64,000 nt of DNA from Dichotomocladium elegans (GCA_025716815.1 JAIXMN010000002.1:1736001-1800000); one strand, 5' to 3'. Positions 1-12,271 are shown, counted from the stretch's first letter. Program-made: numbers and translations. Notes: generated from the sequence alone by a model not told the origin.

Positions 1-1
1 G

Positions 2-2058
2 TTGTCGTCCATCGCTTCGACCCCTGTCCCTGGAGTACAGGCATGCAAGGGACGAGGTCGGGCCATTTCCGCAATCCCCGGCCTCTCCCAGGACTTGCGG
101 AAGGAGAAAAGCGAAACGGCCGACCTGACTACCAAGGCCGACATGATGTCGCAGTTCGGTGTAGAAAAGGCGAAAGAAAACCATCCATCGGGTTATCCCT
201 GCGAAACCAAATTCGATCCGACGGCCGACAAATCTGGTGTAACCACGCCACAGTCTCCTTCTTCGGACAGCGCAACTCAGCCAGCAGTTCTCGGCAATCC
301 AGCTGGTGGCATTGCTTTTGCGAATAATGTCGAGCAGCAGCGCGAAAATGCCCGTCGGCAGTTTGAGCAGGGACGACGCTTCGATGGCATGGTGGATATG
401 ATGTCCCGCGACAATGACATGCCGTTGACAGACACCGTGTTGGATTCCGACATGGACGACGATAGCCGCGACGATGAAGCCATGTTTGAGGAAATCATGC
501 GCCAGCCGATTGACAAGAGCCAGCTGACAAACGAGCAAAAATATCTCCTTGGTGGCGTCGAATACCGTGCCCTCGACATGCTCTCCCGCATTGTACCGAT
601 CTATTTCTTGTGCATGAACATTATCTCGGCCTTTTTCTTCCGTCTTTATGTGGCCTGCTCGCCCTATGCGCAGAATGTGTTGCTTACATCAAACCCCAAC
701 CCGGTTGATCCTTGGTTTTGGTCATTCTTTGCGTCCATCTCATCGTTCAATAACCTCGGTCTCATCCAGCTGGACGCCAACATGTCCCCCTTCCAAAGCT
801 CACCTGCTCCGCTCATACTCAGCGCCTTCCTCATCGTTGTCGGCAACACTGGCTATGCCATCGTGCTGCGCTTCATCATCTGGGTCCTCTACAAGCTCAC
901 GCCCCATGATAATACGTACCGACGCGAAACTCTTCGGTTCCTGCTCGATCATCCGCGTCGCTGCTACACTACTCTCTTCCCGGCAACCCAGACTTGGTGG
1001 CTCTTCATCATCCTTTTGGTGATCAACATTGTCGAGATTGTGTCCTTCCTTGTCTTGAATTTCTGGCTGCCTGTCCTCGAAAACTTGTCGTGGGGAACAC
1101 GAGTGCTCATCGCCTTCTTTCAATCGGTGGCCACGCGAAATGGTAAGTATATGGCTTTACATCCATTCCCTCTGTTCTTGTTGCTGATATGCTTGCTCTG
1201 ACATATAGCTGGTTTCACCGTCATCAATCTGAACGATATCAATCCGGGCGCTCAGCTTGTGTACATTATTGCAATGTACATCAGTGCTTATCCTGTGGCG
1301 ATTTCCATGCGTAACACGAATGTCTATCAGGCATGTGTGCTTCATTCGAGCTATTATCGACCATCTGCAGCAGCACACACGATCTAATTCTTTTGCTTTT
1401 GAACAGGAACGGTCACTTGGTGTTTATCGCGGCAGCCAAAACGATGGAGTCGCGTTCACGGACAGCGAACTGCGCGGGCCCGCCCCGTTTATCAAGTTGC
1501 GGCGCCATCCTACCATCAACAGTGTTGTGACCCAGTCGCGCAAGCTGCTCCGTGGCCCGGACTTTTTTGTGCTCACTCAGATCCAGCGCCAGCTCACGAG
1601 CGATATCTGCTGGGTGATCACAGGCGTCTTTTGCATTTGTGTGATCGAGGCGAGGGCTATCATGTCCCCCTCTCCGATTACCATATCCACTGTCATCTAC
1701 GAGGCTGTCTCTGCCTTTGGCAACGTAGGCGCATCTCCTGGTTACCCCAACACGGCCACATCTCAATGCGGTCAATACCATCTCCTCGGAAAGCTTGTGC
1801 TCATTCTGCTCATGTATCGTGGCCGACATCGAGGTAAGATGGGCGTCTCTCTTTCTGCACTGTCTTCATGCACGTTATATTGAATAATATCAATTCTTAG
1901 GTCTTCCGTCGTCCATTGACCGAGCTGTCCTTTTGCCATCTGAGCAGCTCGAACAGCAGGAAGTCGAGGAGCAGCTTCTGAAGCGACGCAATACATCTTT
2001 GACCAACCAAAGCAGTTTCCACAATGCCATGTTATATACTCGTTCAAGCACACTCTAA
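2..2058 (+). CDS. TRK-type potassium transporter, 3' part (5' end outside window)
   Basis: This is the C-terminal part of a fungal TRK/HKT potassium uptake protein of the plasma membrane. Exons are about 2-1141, 1210-1330, 1407-1833 and 1901-2058. The first about 190 residues in the window are the hydrophilic cytosolic loop typical of fungal TRKs. After it come alternating membrane segments and re-entrant pore loops, including SSFNNLGLIQLDANM and, later, YEAVSAFGNVGASPGYP, whose glycine matches the selectivity-filter position of TrkH-family P-loops. The chain ends in a short hydrophilic tail (RRNTSLTNQSSFHNAM). The intron at 1331-1406 starts with GC rather than GT (CAG/gcatgt to gaacag/GAA); reading across it keeps the TRK frame. 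No ATG is visible at the left edge, so the start lies outside the window. Family assignment is secure; transport kinetics cannot be inferred. Confidence 0.92.
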
Positions 2059-2174
2059 GCATCTTTTCTTTTTCGTCCTTTTTGTATATATACCACTATT
2101 TATACGATCGTGCCTACCTTTCAATGTTCGATTATTTTTATTTTCATTCTATAAAGTTTGCATTTCTGTCCAAG

Positions 2175-2205
<31 letters not shown>

Positions 2206-2267
2206 ATACATACACAGTTTCTCCTATTCTTTTTCAAGTTGTGTTTCTCCATCTCGCGGACAATGCA

Positions 2268-3944
2268 TCATCGTCTTGGTGCTGTAGCTGAGAAAGGAGT
2301 CCGGGACCGGATGGCGCGAAGAAGCGTATCAACATCGCCGACAAACTGCGCAAGAGCGCGCTGCTCGTTTCGACCGAATACGAAACCGACGATTAAGCAG
2401 ATCGTGCCCAGGACGGCAGCGACGATGATGGCCAGGCCGGAAAACAGCGCAACGAGAAGCGGGACAAGCCTGGACCCGGTCGGATGGTCATTGTCGGCGA
2501 CTGCGTCGGAGGCGACCGCAACGAGGCATGTATACAGGCTCAGAATGAGGATGATCGAGAAGACGAAGCACGCGAGCAACACATTGGCTGTTTGGCGAGT
2601 GGCCGCCTGGTCTCTGACAAAGACGGCCTTGATCGCCTCGAGTGCGTCCGGCGTAAGGTTCGTATAGGTCGGGTTCGAAAGGTCCTGCCGCCCATCGTTA
2701 TAGCGGTCCCGGCCCTCCCGAAGGGGTGTCCCCCCTTCTGCTGCTTCTGTGTCTAAAGGACAAGTCAGATCAATGCCAAAGACGGCATGCACGCCAAAAT
2801 GGTCAGAGTAGCTCAGTGCCGTGCCCGAGATTCGCTCGGTCATGACCACACTCGACCTGAGACACTGCAATACCGGGGTCGACTTGTAGAAGATATAATC
2901 GAGCCGGTCACCAAGATAAGCGGCCGTGCTATTGCTGCTTTTTTTCTTTGCAGCCCAGGAATTAAGCGGCGAGTTGCACGTGATTCCGCCTGCTTGGATC
3001 ATGCGCTGCTCGTCGGTATGGTCGTCATTCGCCCCAACCTTGTTTTTATTTGCCTGGTGCCAGGCATCCGTCATCAATGCGTGGCGCTCGAGGAGATGGT
3101 GGTTCTGGCTTGTCGGCAGACTATTAAAATCGCCTGTCTAGAGAGGTTTGCAAAGTTGTCTCTGTTGGTGTAAGATGGCGTGGAGGGAGCGTCGAAAAAA
3201 ATGGGGGGGGACTTGCCGCTTACCAGAATGACTTGGCGACCTTGGGCTGCAGATGCCCGGACACTATGGGCAAGTTCCCAAGATTCAGAAAGTCGATGTC
3301 CCTCGTACTCGGTATCGTCGGCACCATATCCAGCATGTAACTACAGGCATGTAATGATGGTAATTTTTTTTATATTAACAAAATGAGATAAGAGTCTATC
3401 AGCAACAACAAAAACCCCTTACATGTGTTGTAAAGACATCCACGATGCCGATATCGGGATGCTCAACGCTCGCCAACGCAAAGCCCTTGCCGACATAAAA
3501 GTCACCGTGGAAGATCTTAAGTGGGCGCCCAGCTAGCGTGTACTGTGTATAGTTTGTGGCCACAATCGGAAAGCGAGAAAGAATGGCAAGACCGCTACCC
3601 ATCGCACCACTGCCCACATATAAAGCATAAACCACTCTGGACCTGTCCTCTCTCTTTCACTCTCTTCACCTGTAGAAATATTTGGCGTACGGAAGCGTTC
3701 CCCGAGTCTGTTGCTTCAGATACTCAAAATCCTTTTGCACCCATAGCTCCTGCAGAGTTACAATGTCATACGCGTCCTGCGCACTAATCGCATCGGCAAT
3801 TGCTCGCAATCGGAATTCCCGCTTCTTCGAGACAAGCCAAAGACCCCTGACCATGCCATGAGTCGGTAATAAAGCGTATGGACCATTGGCATAATAACCT
3901 CACCAGCAATTGAGTGTGAGGACCGATAGCTCACTATTATTCAT
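2268..3944 (-). CDS. Neutral sphingomyelinase (Isc1/SMPD2-like), C-terminal membrane anchor
   Basis: This is a DNase I-fold phosphodiesterase that hydrolyses sphingomyelin or inositol phosphosphingolipids to ceramide. Five exons fit: 3944-3904, 3846-3670, 3636-3423, 3340-3224 and 3137-2268, giving about 472 residues. The first exon reads MNNSELSVLTLNCW and continues as GLWLVSKKRE, the standard N-terminal motif. Further family motifs in order are TLQELW (metal-binding Glu), GSGLAILSRFPI, the THLHAGY/EGHRLSE segment, TGDFNSLP (metal-binding D and N) and SDHFGVHAVF (catalytic DH). The last about 120 residues hold two hydrophobic segments (around ANVLLACFVFSIILILSLY and LVPLLVALFSGLAIIVAAVL), as in yeast Isc1 and mammalian nSMase1, so it is probably ER- or mitochondria-membrane bound. 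It lies tail to tail with the TRK gene, 209 bp apart. All catalytic motifs look intact. Confidence 0.9.
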
Positions 3945-4200
3945 GACTTTTTAAAAGGTTAAAAAAAAAGGGAAGGAAAAGAAATCCCGAGCTCACAACT
4001 CCCCCTCCACCCCTCCAATCATTGGGATAATAAAGCGTAGCCCAAGTGTGACATGAAATGTAGCATCTAATATGGCCAACAATGGCCCTCTACCTCCCCT
4101 GGTTAAAACCACATGAAAGCACAATCCACCCGGCCGCATATGCGCACATGGACGAGCACAGAGCGACGGAACATGTATGCGTATGGCTCATTCGTTCGTT

Positions 4201-7200
4201 TTATTCTTTCTGGACTGAGCGACTAGCTCGCCTCTCCGAATTGAAACCAACGCGTACATTTTCGACTTTGTTTCGGATGATGTCTGTGCCTCGGGACATC
4301 TTCCGCAGCAGAAAGAGTTTTGGAATCTTGCTTTTCGTACGTTGTTCTTTGAGGTCTGCAATAAACCTCTCTGCTGCTGCTGCTTCTTCTTCGTCTTCCT
4401 CCTCGCGGTCATCCCCGTACTCTTCAGACGCTTCTGTTGACTGCGAAAAACTGCGGTTATGCCGTTTGCTGACGCCAGCCTGGTCTTCTTCTTCCTGGAT
4501 CCACTGCCTGTCCTTTCGAACAAGTGTCTCGTCACGGAATGGATCAGCGCCCAGCATGTCCATCCTGAAAGAGCGCAGCCGACTATGGGCGGGTGAAAAC
4601 CCAGGCACGATCATAAAGCGTAAAATAACTTGGCCATACGGCCCATCATCCGGGCTCCAGTCGTCCTCGTTCTTGTTCATATCCGCAGGTGGATCGTAAA
4701 GCCCAATCGTCATCTCCTGCCATGCGGCATCAGACATCTGCTTCAGCCAAACCCGGCCAATGGCCCTGACAGGTTGAATGCTTCCTTGAGTAATATGCAC
4801 GTACAGGGCGGTCCGATAGCGCATCGTCAGGGGGAAATATAACGGACGCTTTTCCCACACAATGTCGTCCCCAACTTCTGCGCTGTGCAAGTCCCTTGAC
4901 TTGAGCCGTTTGAGTATGACCGGATCCAGATTGAGCGATAGCGTGGCCTTCGTCGATCTGATGTTGGCACCAGAAAAGGGCGGCTTGAGATCCTTGAACC
5001 TCGCATGATCAATGATCATCGTGCCCACGTCCGAGCCACGGAGTTCGCGAGAGAGGGTCATCTTGATAGGTTTGTATTTAAGAGCCAACAGCACCTTGCC
5101 AAACCCAATGCCGTTGGCTAGAGCCACCCATCGCTCAGATTCTTTGTACTGGAAAAGAAACACGCTAATAAGATGTATGAAATCTATCACACCACACACA
5201 CAAACTATCTTATCTCACCTTGTCCTGTTGGTCTTCAAACATTTCACTAAGATAGAATACACGTGTCCCAAGGACTGGGTCTCGTTCAAGATCAAGGCTT
5301 GTTTTCACAGATATGCGAACAAAAGCTGTATCGTAGTCTTTGACAAGGTGTTCAGTCATTGCATTCCAGTACTTGCCCAAAAAAAGAAAGCTATTAATCA
5401 GACTGGATATACATCACGATAGGGGAGGATGCCAGCTTACAGGACTTGAATTCCGGAGTTTTGCTCGGGTTTCGAAGACCTTGTTGTCGTTCAAATACAG
5501 CACGGCATAGGGATTAACAACTTTGCTAGGGCTGTACGGATGCTTGAATTCGTCGTCGTTGAGCATTTCTGGATCTGCAATCTCAAGATCTGCGGCCTCG
5601 ATGATCTGTACAGAGAGGATGCCTATGAAGGGAAGGGTTTATCGAGACTGTAAGTGAGCGAACTAGTTGCCTTGCTTTGCTAAGCAAAAGAGCTGTACCG
5701 CTTTTATGGGTTTCTTGGAGAGGTTCCTTTTCTAATCTTTTTTCTTCCTCCGAGCGATCTTTTTCAAGGCGTGCTAGTAAACTGTCTGGTTTCGGAGCAA
5801 GATATTTAGGATGGAAAGTCATACGGTAATTAATCTTCATGCTCGACGCTTCCAAGCTCTTGCCATCGAGAGCAGCCCATCTGTTGTGGATGCCAAAATC
5901 AATTGCTGGTCAATGAATTTTAAATGACACCCCCCCGCTCACCCGTCGTGGATAACCCTTTCGTGTTTGCACCAGTCGGTCAAACTACCGAGTTTATCGA
6001 CTTTAGCATTCACGATTTCTCGGATAGGCGTTGATGCAGTGCCCCAGAGGTCGTCCGGCTTGATCTTGTCCGCATCCCACACACTTATATCCACCGTCAC
6101 ATCTTGCTTAACAACATCCTCTAGACAAGCATTAGATTTCAAAGAATAAACTCACTACCTTCCAGATCGGCATACATGTTGGTACCTTCGTAAACCAAAA
6201 TATAGAGATTTTCATTCCAGCTCGGATTGATATCGTTTTTAAGGACGCGCGTGCTTGGGGCATGCTTATGGCCATGCGAACTCATTGAGATGGTAACATA
6301 TGCATCCTCCATATCCTTGAAATTTGTGTGATTTGGGTCCCTCTCCGCCCTGCGTACCTCAACCTTGACCACGCCGATGGCAAAGATATCCATAGTCGCA
6401 GTCGTCAGGAGTTCGCGGACGTCAACTGTCATGGATTTGGGCTCAACAAAGCCCGCAAACCCCAACTTGACGGCTTCATTGACCAAGGACTTCATCATTG
6501 GCAACTAGAGAAAATACTCGAATGAATAAAAAAAAACAAACCAGAAAATGATAACCGCACAACGCCGTTTTAGTGCAGCCACAGCCAGCTTCTATCTATC
6601 ATCCATTACCCGCATCACATTCATATGTTTTGATAAAGGCATCACGCCTGTATTAATTTTCGGGACCTTGACAAACGAAAAGGCGACCTTGGATATAAAG
6701 GGAAACGCGGGAGCGGTCAGGATTTTGAAACGAAGCTTGCCATGCAATCGAGTGAGCTCAGCCTTGACGTCGATGGGTGCATTCAGGCCTGTTTTGAACC
6801 GTATGGCGATGCCGGGAGGCACGGATTTTACACTTCGCGCGTGGGATGCGGAGGCGACAGGATCAGCATGGAAAGAAAAGGAGGCTTCACCAAACTAAAG
6901 GTGTATGTTAGAAATGATACGGTTGATCAGGGTTGAATTTGAAAAAAAGGATACTTGCAATGGACTCAACTGGCTGGTCCGGTGTAGGCTTATACATGCG
7001 GATTCTATAGTTGCATGATGGTGAAATTAATGTTCTTTAGTCTCGCTCTTTTGACATACTTGTGGATACGAGGCGCATGAACGCCAATATCGAAATCAGT
7101 CACCTTGACGGCTTTCTGTAAAAATAAGGATTGAGCACAAGCGATATGGCCGGATGGGTGGCTGTACGGGATGGGAAAGAAACATACGATGATGCTCGGC

Positions 7201-8119
7201 GCGACACTCGAGAGAGTATCTTCAAGGATGTCTTCCACAATGACGAATATACTGGGATCAATGCTACACCATAATTTTTCGAGAATATAATTGAGCCATT
7301 CGACAGACTCTCCCCTTGTAGAGTAGAGCTAAATCGGAGAAAGAGAGGGTTTTTAGACTGGTTGCGACCACCATGAGGAGCGCTTACCGTTTTCGCCCCC
7401 TCGAGTTTCTCCAACTGCCAATCAAGACCTTCACGCGTTTCAGTGCCGAAGATCCAGTAGGCCGCGATACCTTTAGATAAAGAAAGGTTATCGGCAGGCG
7501 TATTCCATTTTTTTTTTTGCATAGCTTACATGATCCAATCCCGACTAGGCCAAGATAGAAGCCAGCATGCAGACGACCAAGGATATAGCAAGCGATGCCG
7601 CCGAGGACAACATGTTTTAGGGCATTGAGCTGAAGCCCTCGGACAAGCTGAGCAGGCTCTGCAGGCTGGAGAGGCAGTGGATAAAACAACTTGAAGCTTC
7701 GTTCAGGCTCGACTGGATCGTTTGGCGTTTCGTCCTGGATGTTATCGCCTGCTATGGTGCTGATCATGCTGCCCGAGAGGTCCGCAATATGGCTTGGAAA
7801 TGACCCAACGCGGGCCGCAGCATGCATGATAGGATTCGTTACCGCACTCTTGGCACGTTTTGTCAATCGCTGGCGTCGAGATGTCCTGTCATCTGCTGGT
7901 CTGTTCTGTTCCGACTCGGGTGGTGCTGTATCAAAACAGAAGATCAGTCGATTGGATAAGAGGAATAACAATGGCACCGGTGCTATCGCCCGCTCTTGTT
8001 ATACCAGGAAGGACGTCTTTGCTCTCCATCATGTTGGAATCAATTGGTTCCGGCTCCTCTGTCAATTTCGATGACGGTAGGATGGTGTTATCTTGATACG
8101 CTATATGATTCGGTTCCAT
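4201..8119 (-). CDS. SMP and C2 domain lipid-transfer/tether protein (Mug190/tricalbin-like)
   Basis: This is a large multi-exon gene for a membrane-contact-site protein. The chosen start (MEPNHIAYQD, 8119) gives exon 8119-8005, spliced to 7925 by GTATAA...TACAG. In order it shows a polar N-terminus, a hydrophobic hairpin near HVVLGGIACYILGRLHAGFY, then an SMP-type region recognisable from WLNYILEKLWCSIDPSIF, VEDILEDTLSSVAPSI and KVTDFDIGVHAPRI, ending near FPFISKVAFSFVKVPKI. Next come C2-like segments: VKVEVRRAERDP...DAYVTIS and NDINPSWNENLYILVYE; ILSVQIIEAADLE with NPYAVLYLNDNKVFETR and YWNAMTEHLVKDYD; and a third near VGTMIIDHARFKDLKPPF. The C-terminus (from about 4550 down) is charged and low-complexity (EEEDEEEAAAAERF). 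This layout matches S. pombe Mug190 and the tricalbin/E-Syt family, which move lipids between ER and plasma membrane. Many short introns make exact borders uncertain. It diverges from the microprotein gene at 8530. Confidence 0.82.
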
Positions 8120-8529
8120 GGCTACACGATGAAAGAAAAAAGAGAGAAAGATGGGAAAAAGAGGTCGAATCAATATCTACTGTGTGGATACCCTCCGGTG
8201 ACTTTTTTAAAAAAAGAAACGCACGGTCGGAAAGAGAAGGGATGTTGTCAGGGTTATGCAACCAGCGCGCTTGTCCAGTCTTGGACTAGCGAATGTTTTG
8301 AATATGCAAGAGGGCAGCTTAACTTTTTAGAAACCCCTAAGAATGTAAAGTGAAACAGAGCAGCCAGCTTATATTTTTGACAGCTTCAGGTAATGTTGTA
8401 TGAAAAAATACGCGCGGGCGAATGTGAAAAATAACGCTATTAACTACCAGCTTTTTTGTTCCTTTTCTGTGTTTTCTCTGTGCGCGGGTCTGTCATTCTG
8501 CTTTTTCGTCTTTGCCATTGCAAGCTATC
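8120..8529. promoter_or_regulatory. Divergent intergenic region between SMP/C2 gene and microprotein gene
   Basis: This 410-bp stretch separates two divergent starts and must contain both promoters. It includes pyrimidine-rich DNA just before the microprotein ATG. I see no convincing conserved operator or TATA element. Confidence 0.4.
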
Positions 8530-8795
8530 ATGATCTCAGGGCGCGTTGTTAACATACTGCTAGCCATCGGCATCGGTGTCGGCACCGGTGTGTACGTGTT
8601 TCAGCCGTTACTGAAAGAATACGAAAGGCATGGAACAAATTGACATGGGGCAAGATCATACCACTAGGCCCATTATTAATGTTGTTTTGTTTTTAATGGT
8701 CACATAGTGAGACCAAAGGCACTTGGATGCGACCGGGCGATGAGGAGAGGCTCAAGCGTATTGCAGAATCCAAAGAAAAGCTCGAGAAGAATTAA
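8530..8795 (+). CDS. Single-pass membrane microprotein, PIGBOS1-like (61 aa)
   Basis: Two exons, 8530-8627 and 8708-8795, encode a 61-residue protein. Residues 1-28 form one hydrophobic segment (MISGRVVNILLAIGIGVGTG), followed by VYVFQPLLKEYE and a charged helix ending KEKLEKN. The pattern of an N-terminal membrane helix with a Gly-Val-Tyr-(hydrophobic)-Phe-Gln-Pro motif and a charged tail resembles animal PIGBOS1, a mitochondrial outer-membrane microprotein contacting the ER; that comparison is from memory. The intron needs a GC donor (GAAAG/gcatgg, acceptor catag). The alternative GT donor at 8592 also keeps frame but removes the FQPLLKEY motif. Without splicing the frame stops at 8641. The gene ends 174 bp from the convergent Ssb gene. 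Too short for many ORF cut-offs, it is easily missed. Confidence 0.62.
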
Positions 8796-8968
8796 ACCAA
8801 TATTCTTTTTCTCTGTGAAATGTTATCTTTATTGTGACAAACAAGCAAAATTTTTGTTTCTGTTTTTTGAATGCTAGGAGGGGGAAAAGTTTACAAATGC
8901 ATTATACTATTGTAATTTTTTGTGATGGTAAAGAAAGAGGGTGACGATCGGTTTTTATCTTCCTCTCT

Positions 8969-11044
8969 TTAACGGCGGGAGGAGTAGACGTGAGCGAAAG
9001 CACGAGTGGCAGCGCGCTTGAGCTTGGTCTGGGCACCCTTGATGTCGTCGACGTTAGCATCTTCAGCAGAGATATCCATGAACTCCATGGCCTCAGCAAG
9101 GGCAGTCTCGATGGCTTCACGGTCACCACGGCGGAGCTTCATGGAGACGTTGGGGTCCGAGATGTTGTTCTCGACCTGGTAGACGTACGACTCAAGCTCC
9201 TGCTTGGCCTGAACAACAGCCTCGCGCTTCTTGTCGTCATCAGCGTTCTTGGCGGCATCCTCAACCATACGCTCGATCTCAGCAGCAGAGAGACGGGTAG
9301 AGTTGGAGATGGTGACATCAGCCTTACGGCCAGTGGTCTTGTCCTGAGCAGTGACCTTCAAGATACCGTTGGCATCCAAGTCGAAGGTGCAGAGAAGCTC
9401 AGGAGTGCCACGGGGAGCAGGGACAAGGCCGTTGAGAGAGAACTCACCGAGCATGTTGTTCTCCTTGGTCATGAGACGCTCACCCTCGTAAACAGGGAAG
9501 GTGACGGTGGTCTGGTTGTCAGCAGCAGTGGTGAAGACCTTGGACTTCTGGCAAGGAATGGGGGTGTTGCGGGGAACAACAACGGCCATGATGCCACCCT
9601 GCATCTCAATACCGAGGGAGAGAGGGACAACGTCGAGCAAGAGCAAGTCCTGGGTCTTCTCGTTACCGGCCTGGTTGGTAAGGACAGCAGCCTGGACAGC
9701 GGCACCATAGGCAACAGCCTCATCAGGGTTGATGGACTTGTTGAGCTCCTTGCCGTTGAAGAGATCCTGGAGGAGAGACTGGATCTTGGGGATACGGGTG
9801 GAACCACCGACAAGAACGACCTCATCGACATCCTTCTTGTCGATCTTGGCATCCTTAAGGACCTTCTCGACAGGCTCAACAGTGCCGTTGAAGTGGGCGG
9901 AGTTGATCTCCTCGAACTTGGCACGGGTGATGCTGGACTGGAAGTCAATGCCCTCGAAGAGAGAGTCAACCTCAACGGTAGTCTGAGTCAAGGAAGAGAG
10001 GGTACGCTTGGCACGCTCGGAGGCGGTACGGAGGCGACGGAGAGCACGGGGATCGCTGGAGATATCCTTCTTGTGCTTGCGCTTGATCTCCTGGACAAAG
10101 TGGTTGACGAGGGTGTTGTCGAAGTCCTCACCACCCAAGTGGGTGTTACCAGCGGTGGCCTTGACGGCGAAGACACCACCGGAGATGGTCAAAAGAGAGA
10201 CATCGAAGGTTCCACCACCCAAATCGAAGATAAGGACGTTCTTCTCCTTCTTGTCAGCAGCATCCAAACCGTAGGCAATGGCAGCAGCGGTGGGCTCGTT
10301 GATGATACGGAGAACATCCAAACCAGCGATCACACCAGCATCCTTGGTAGCCTGACGCTGGGAATCGTTGAAGTAGGCAGGGACAGTGACAACGGCCTTG
10401 GTGACCTTCTTGCCGAGCTTAGCCTCAGCGATTTCCTTCATCTTAATCAAGACCATGGAAGAGATTTCTACAAAAACACCATTCAAGGTCAGCCACTCCG
10501 GATTCCAAACAACAAAAATTATTTTCCCCCTTACCCTGAGGAGAGTAGCTCTTGGTCTCGCCCTGGAATTCAACCTGGATCTTGGGGTTGCCGTTGTCTT
10601 CAACGACAGTGAAGGGCCAGTTAACCATATCAGCCTTGACCTCAGCATCGTCGAAACGACGGCCAATGAGACGCTTGGCATCGAAGACGGTGTTCTTGGG
10701 GTTCATGGCAGCCTGGTTCTTAGCAGCGTCACCAATGAGACGCTCGGTCTCAGAGAAGGCGACGTACGAGGGGGTGGTGCGGTTGCCCTTTGATCCACTG
10801 TCAGTTTCTTGCAAACATCTTTATCCGTTCCGTTTATTCTTTACCTGCTCGTTGGCAATGATCTCAACACGCTCGGACTCCCAGACACCAACGCAGGAGT
10901 AGCTATAGCAAGTCAAATGAAAATGCATTTTAATATCCCATTTGAAATGGCCTTCTTGCATTTGAACGCAATGCTGTTTTGTTCAATTGATCCTTACGTG
11001 GTACCCAAATCGATACCGATAGCACCCTCGTATTCAGCAGACAT
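8969..11044 (-). CDS. SSB: Ribosome-associated Hsp70 chaperone, Ssb type
   Basis: Four exons (11044-10998, 10902-10845, 10787-10535, 10467-8969) give 618 residues, normal for Ssb. Hsp70 signatures are all present: [10 protein letters not shown] (ATP phosphate 1), [12 protein letters not shown] (phosphate 2), [11 protein letters not shown] (adenosine region), then the substrate-binding domain and helical lid. The C-terminus is FAHVYSSRR, with no EEVD tail. Together with lid motifs such as [18 protein letters not shown] and [13 protein letters not shown], this points to the Ssb class, which sits at the ribosome tunnel with the RAC co-chaperone and folds nascent chains, rather than Ssa. The three introns cluster in the first 400 bp. 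Codon use is strongly biased (gac, aag, ctc), consistent with very high expression. Confidence 0.93.
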
Positions 11045-11382
11045 GATAGGAAACTGTAGAAAAGAAAAAGGAAGAAGAGGGGGAACTTCTGACAGCAGAT
11101 ACTATCTGGGCTTATGAAAAGAAAAAAATTCTTTCAAAGCGCGCACTAAAAAAAAAAAGATGACTGCTCTTTTTGTCCCAAAGCTTTCATTGGTCCCTGT
11201 GTCCATCCGTGGAAATGCAAAACCTGGATGCCCTTCGATGATGGATTGCCAGACCATTCGGTATGTCTCGAGCTCTCTTTCTCTTTGTTGTATTGCCATG
11301 TTTGCTCTCGGAGAAAGCGGGACTTGTGATATGGCAAATGATGGCGGTTTTATTGGATATAAAAAAAATCATAGAAGAGATA
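11045..11382. promoter_or_regulatory. Ssb upstream region / downstream of coiled-coil gene
   Basis: This 338-bp spacer holds the Ssb 5' region and the 3' end of the next minus-strand gene. Runs of A/T are present. No gene is visible and no clear heat-shock element array is seen. Confidence 0.35.
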
Positions 11383-12271
11383 TCATGTTTTTTGCTGCAA
11401 TTGACGCACTTGACGCTCCAACCGCTCCACAATCTCTGCCCATCGAGCGCGTTCCTCGCTTCGGACCCGCCGAAGCGTTTCGTTGATTCTCTTCTGTTCG
11501 TCATTGATCTCGTCTTTGCGCTGGTCTTGGTATTCCTTCAATTTGCGGGCCAGTGAAGCATGCGCTTGGTTGACCTCCTCCAGCGTTTTCTTGAGCCGCA
11601 GATTCTCCTGTACAAGCCGATTGTTTTGCTGGATCCAAACCAAGGCCTCATCCATGTTACTGACTGGGCGCAGACTTGCGCTGGTAGAGCGGGCGTAGGC
11701 CCACGTACTCGGGTACTGGGCCGAATAATCCACCACGCCGCTCTGCATTCGCTCGTGTCTCGGCTTGATATCCGGATTTTCTTGTCTCACACTCTGTTGC
11801 TTAGCAATCCGCTGTTGCACTCGTTGCTCCAATTTCTCCAGACCTTTTCGCTCCAGCGAAGACGGTGGCGGAGTTGAAACAGTCGGGGTTGGCCTGACCA
11901 TATATGGCTATTGAGGGGGAACGGTGAGAAATCGGCTGTGTGACACCTACGGAGGAAAAAGGAACTGGATAAGCAATGGGTGACTTACCGTTGATTGCGA
12001 CAGAGATGGGGAAGGGTATCTTGGGAAGGAATCGTGGCTAGATTTTTGGACATTGGTTTTGGAATCTCTGAGCTTCAATTTTTCCCCTTTACCTCTCGGT
12101 ATGCATAAAAGGGGAAGACGGTGTGGCCGGTGCAGTTAATGTTCTAGGAGAAACTATAGTTGAAGGTGAAAGCATGTCCGGCTCTTCTTCAAATGCTTGA
12201 GGATCAATGAGCAACGACGCGGGCCGCCAATGACTCCTTGACTTTTTGCCGTTTTCTGTCAATGATGACAT
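11383..12271 (-). CDS. Coiled-coil protein of unknown function (about 250 aa)
   Basis: The long exon (11907-11383) encodes a helical C-terminal half rich in Glu, Lys, Arg and Gln, from LEKLEQRVQQRIAKQQ through WIQQNNRLVQENLRLKK to RLERQVRQLQQKT, with heptad spacing typical of a coiled coil. Two upstream exons (12271-12093 and 12037-11989) join in frame through GTAAAG...TCTAG and GTAAGT...AATAG introns and add a Ser/Pro-rich N-terminus beginning MSSLTENGKK, with SPRTLTAPATPSSPF. Read this way it has 250 residues. The C-terminal exon alone could start at MVRPTPTVST. I do not recognise a family. Possible roles are scaffold or cytoskeletal adaptor, but nothing in the sequence decides. Confidence 0.6.

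Noticed and set aside
8990..10612. 540-codon open frame on the plus strand opposite the Ssb gene
   Set aside because: Long antisense frames are a known by-product of the strong codon bias of Hsp70 genes. Its translation is Leu/Gly/Asp-rich without any domain.
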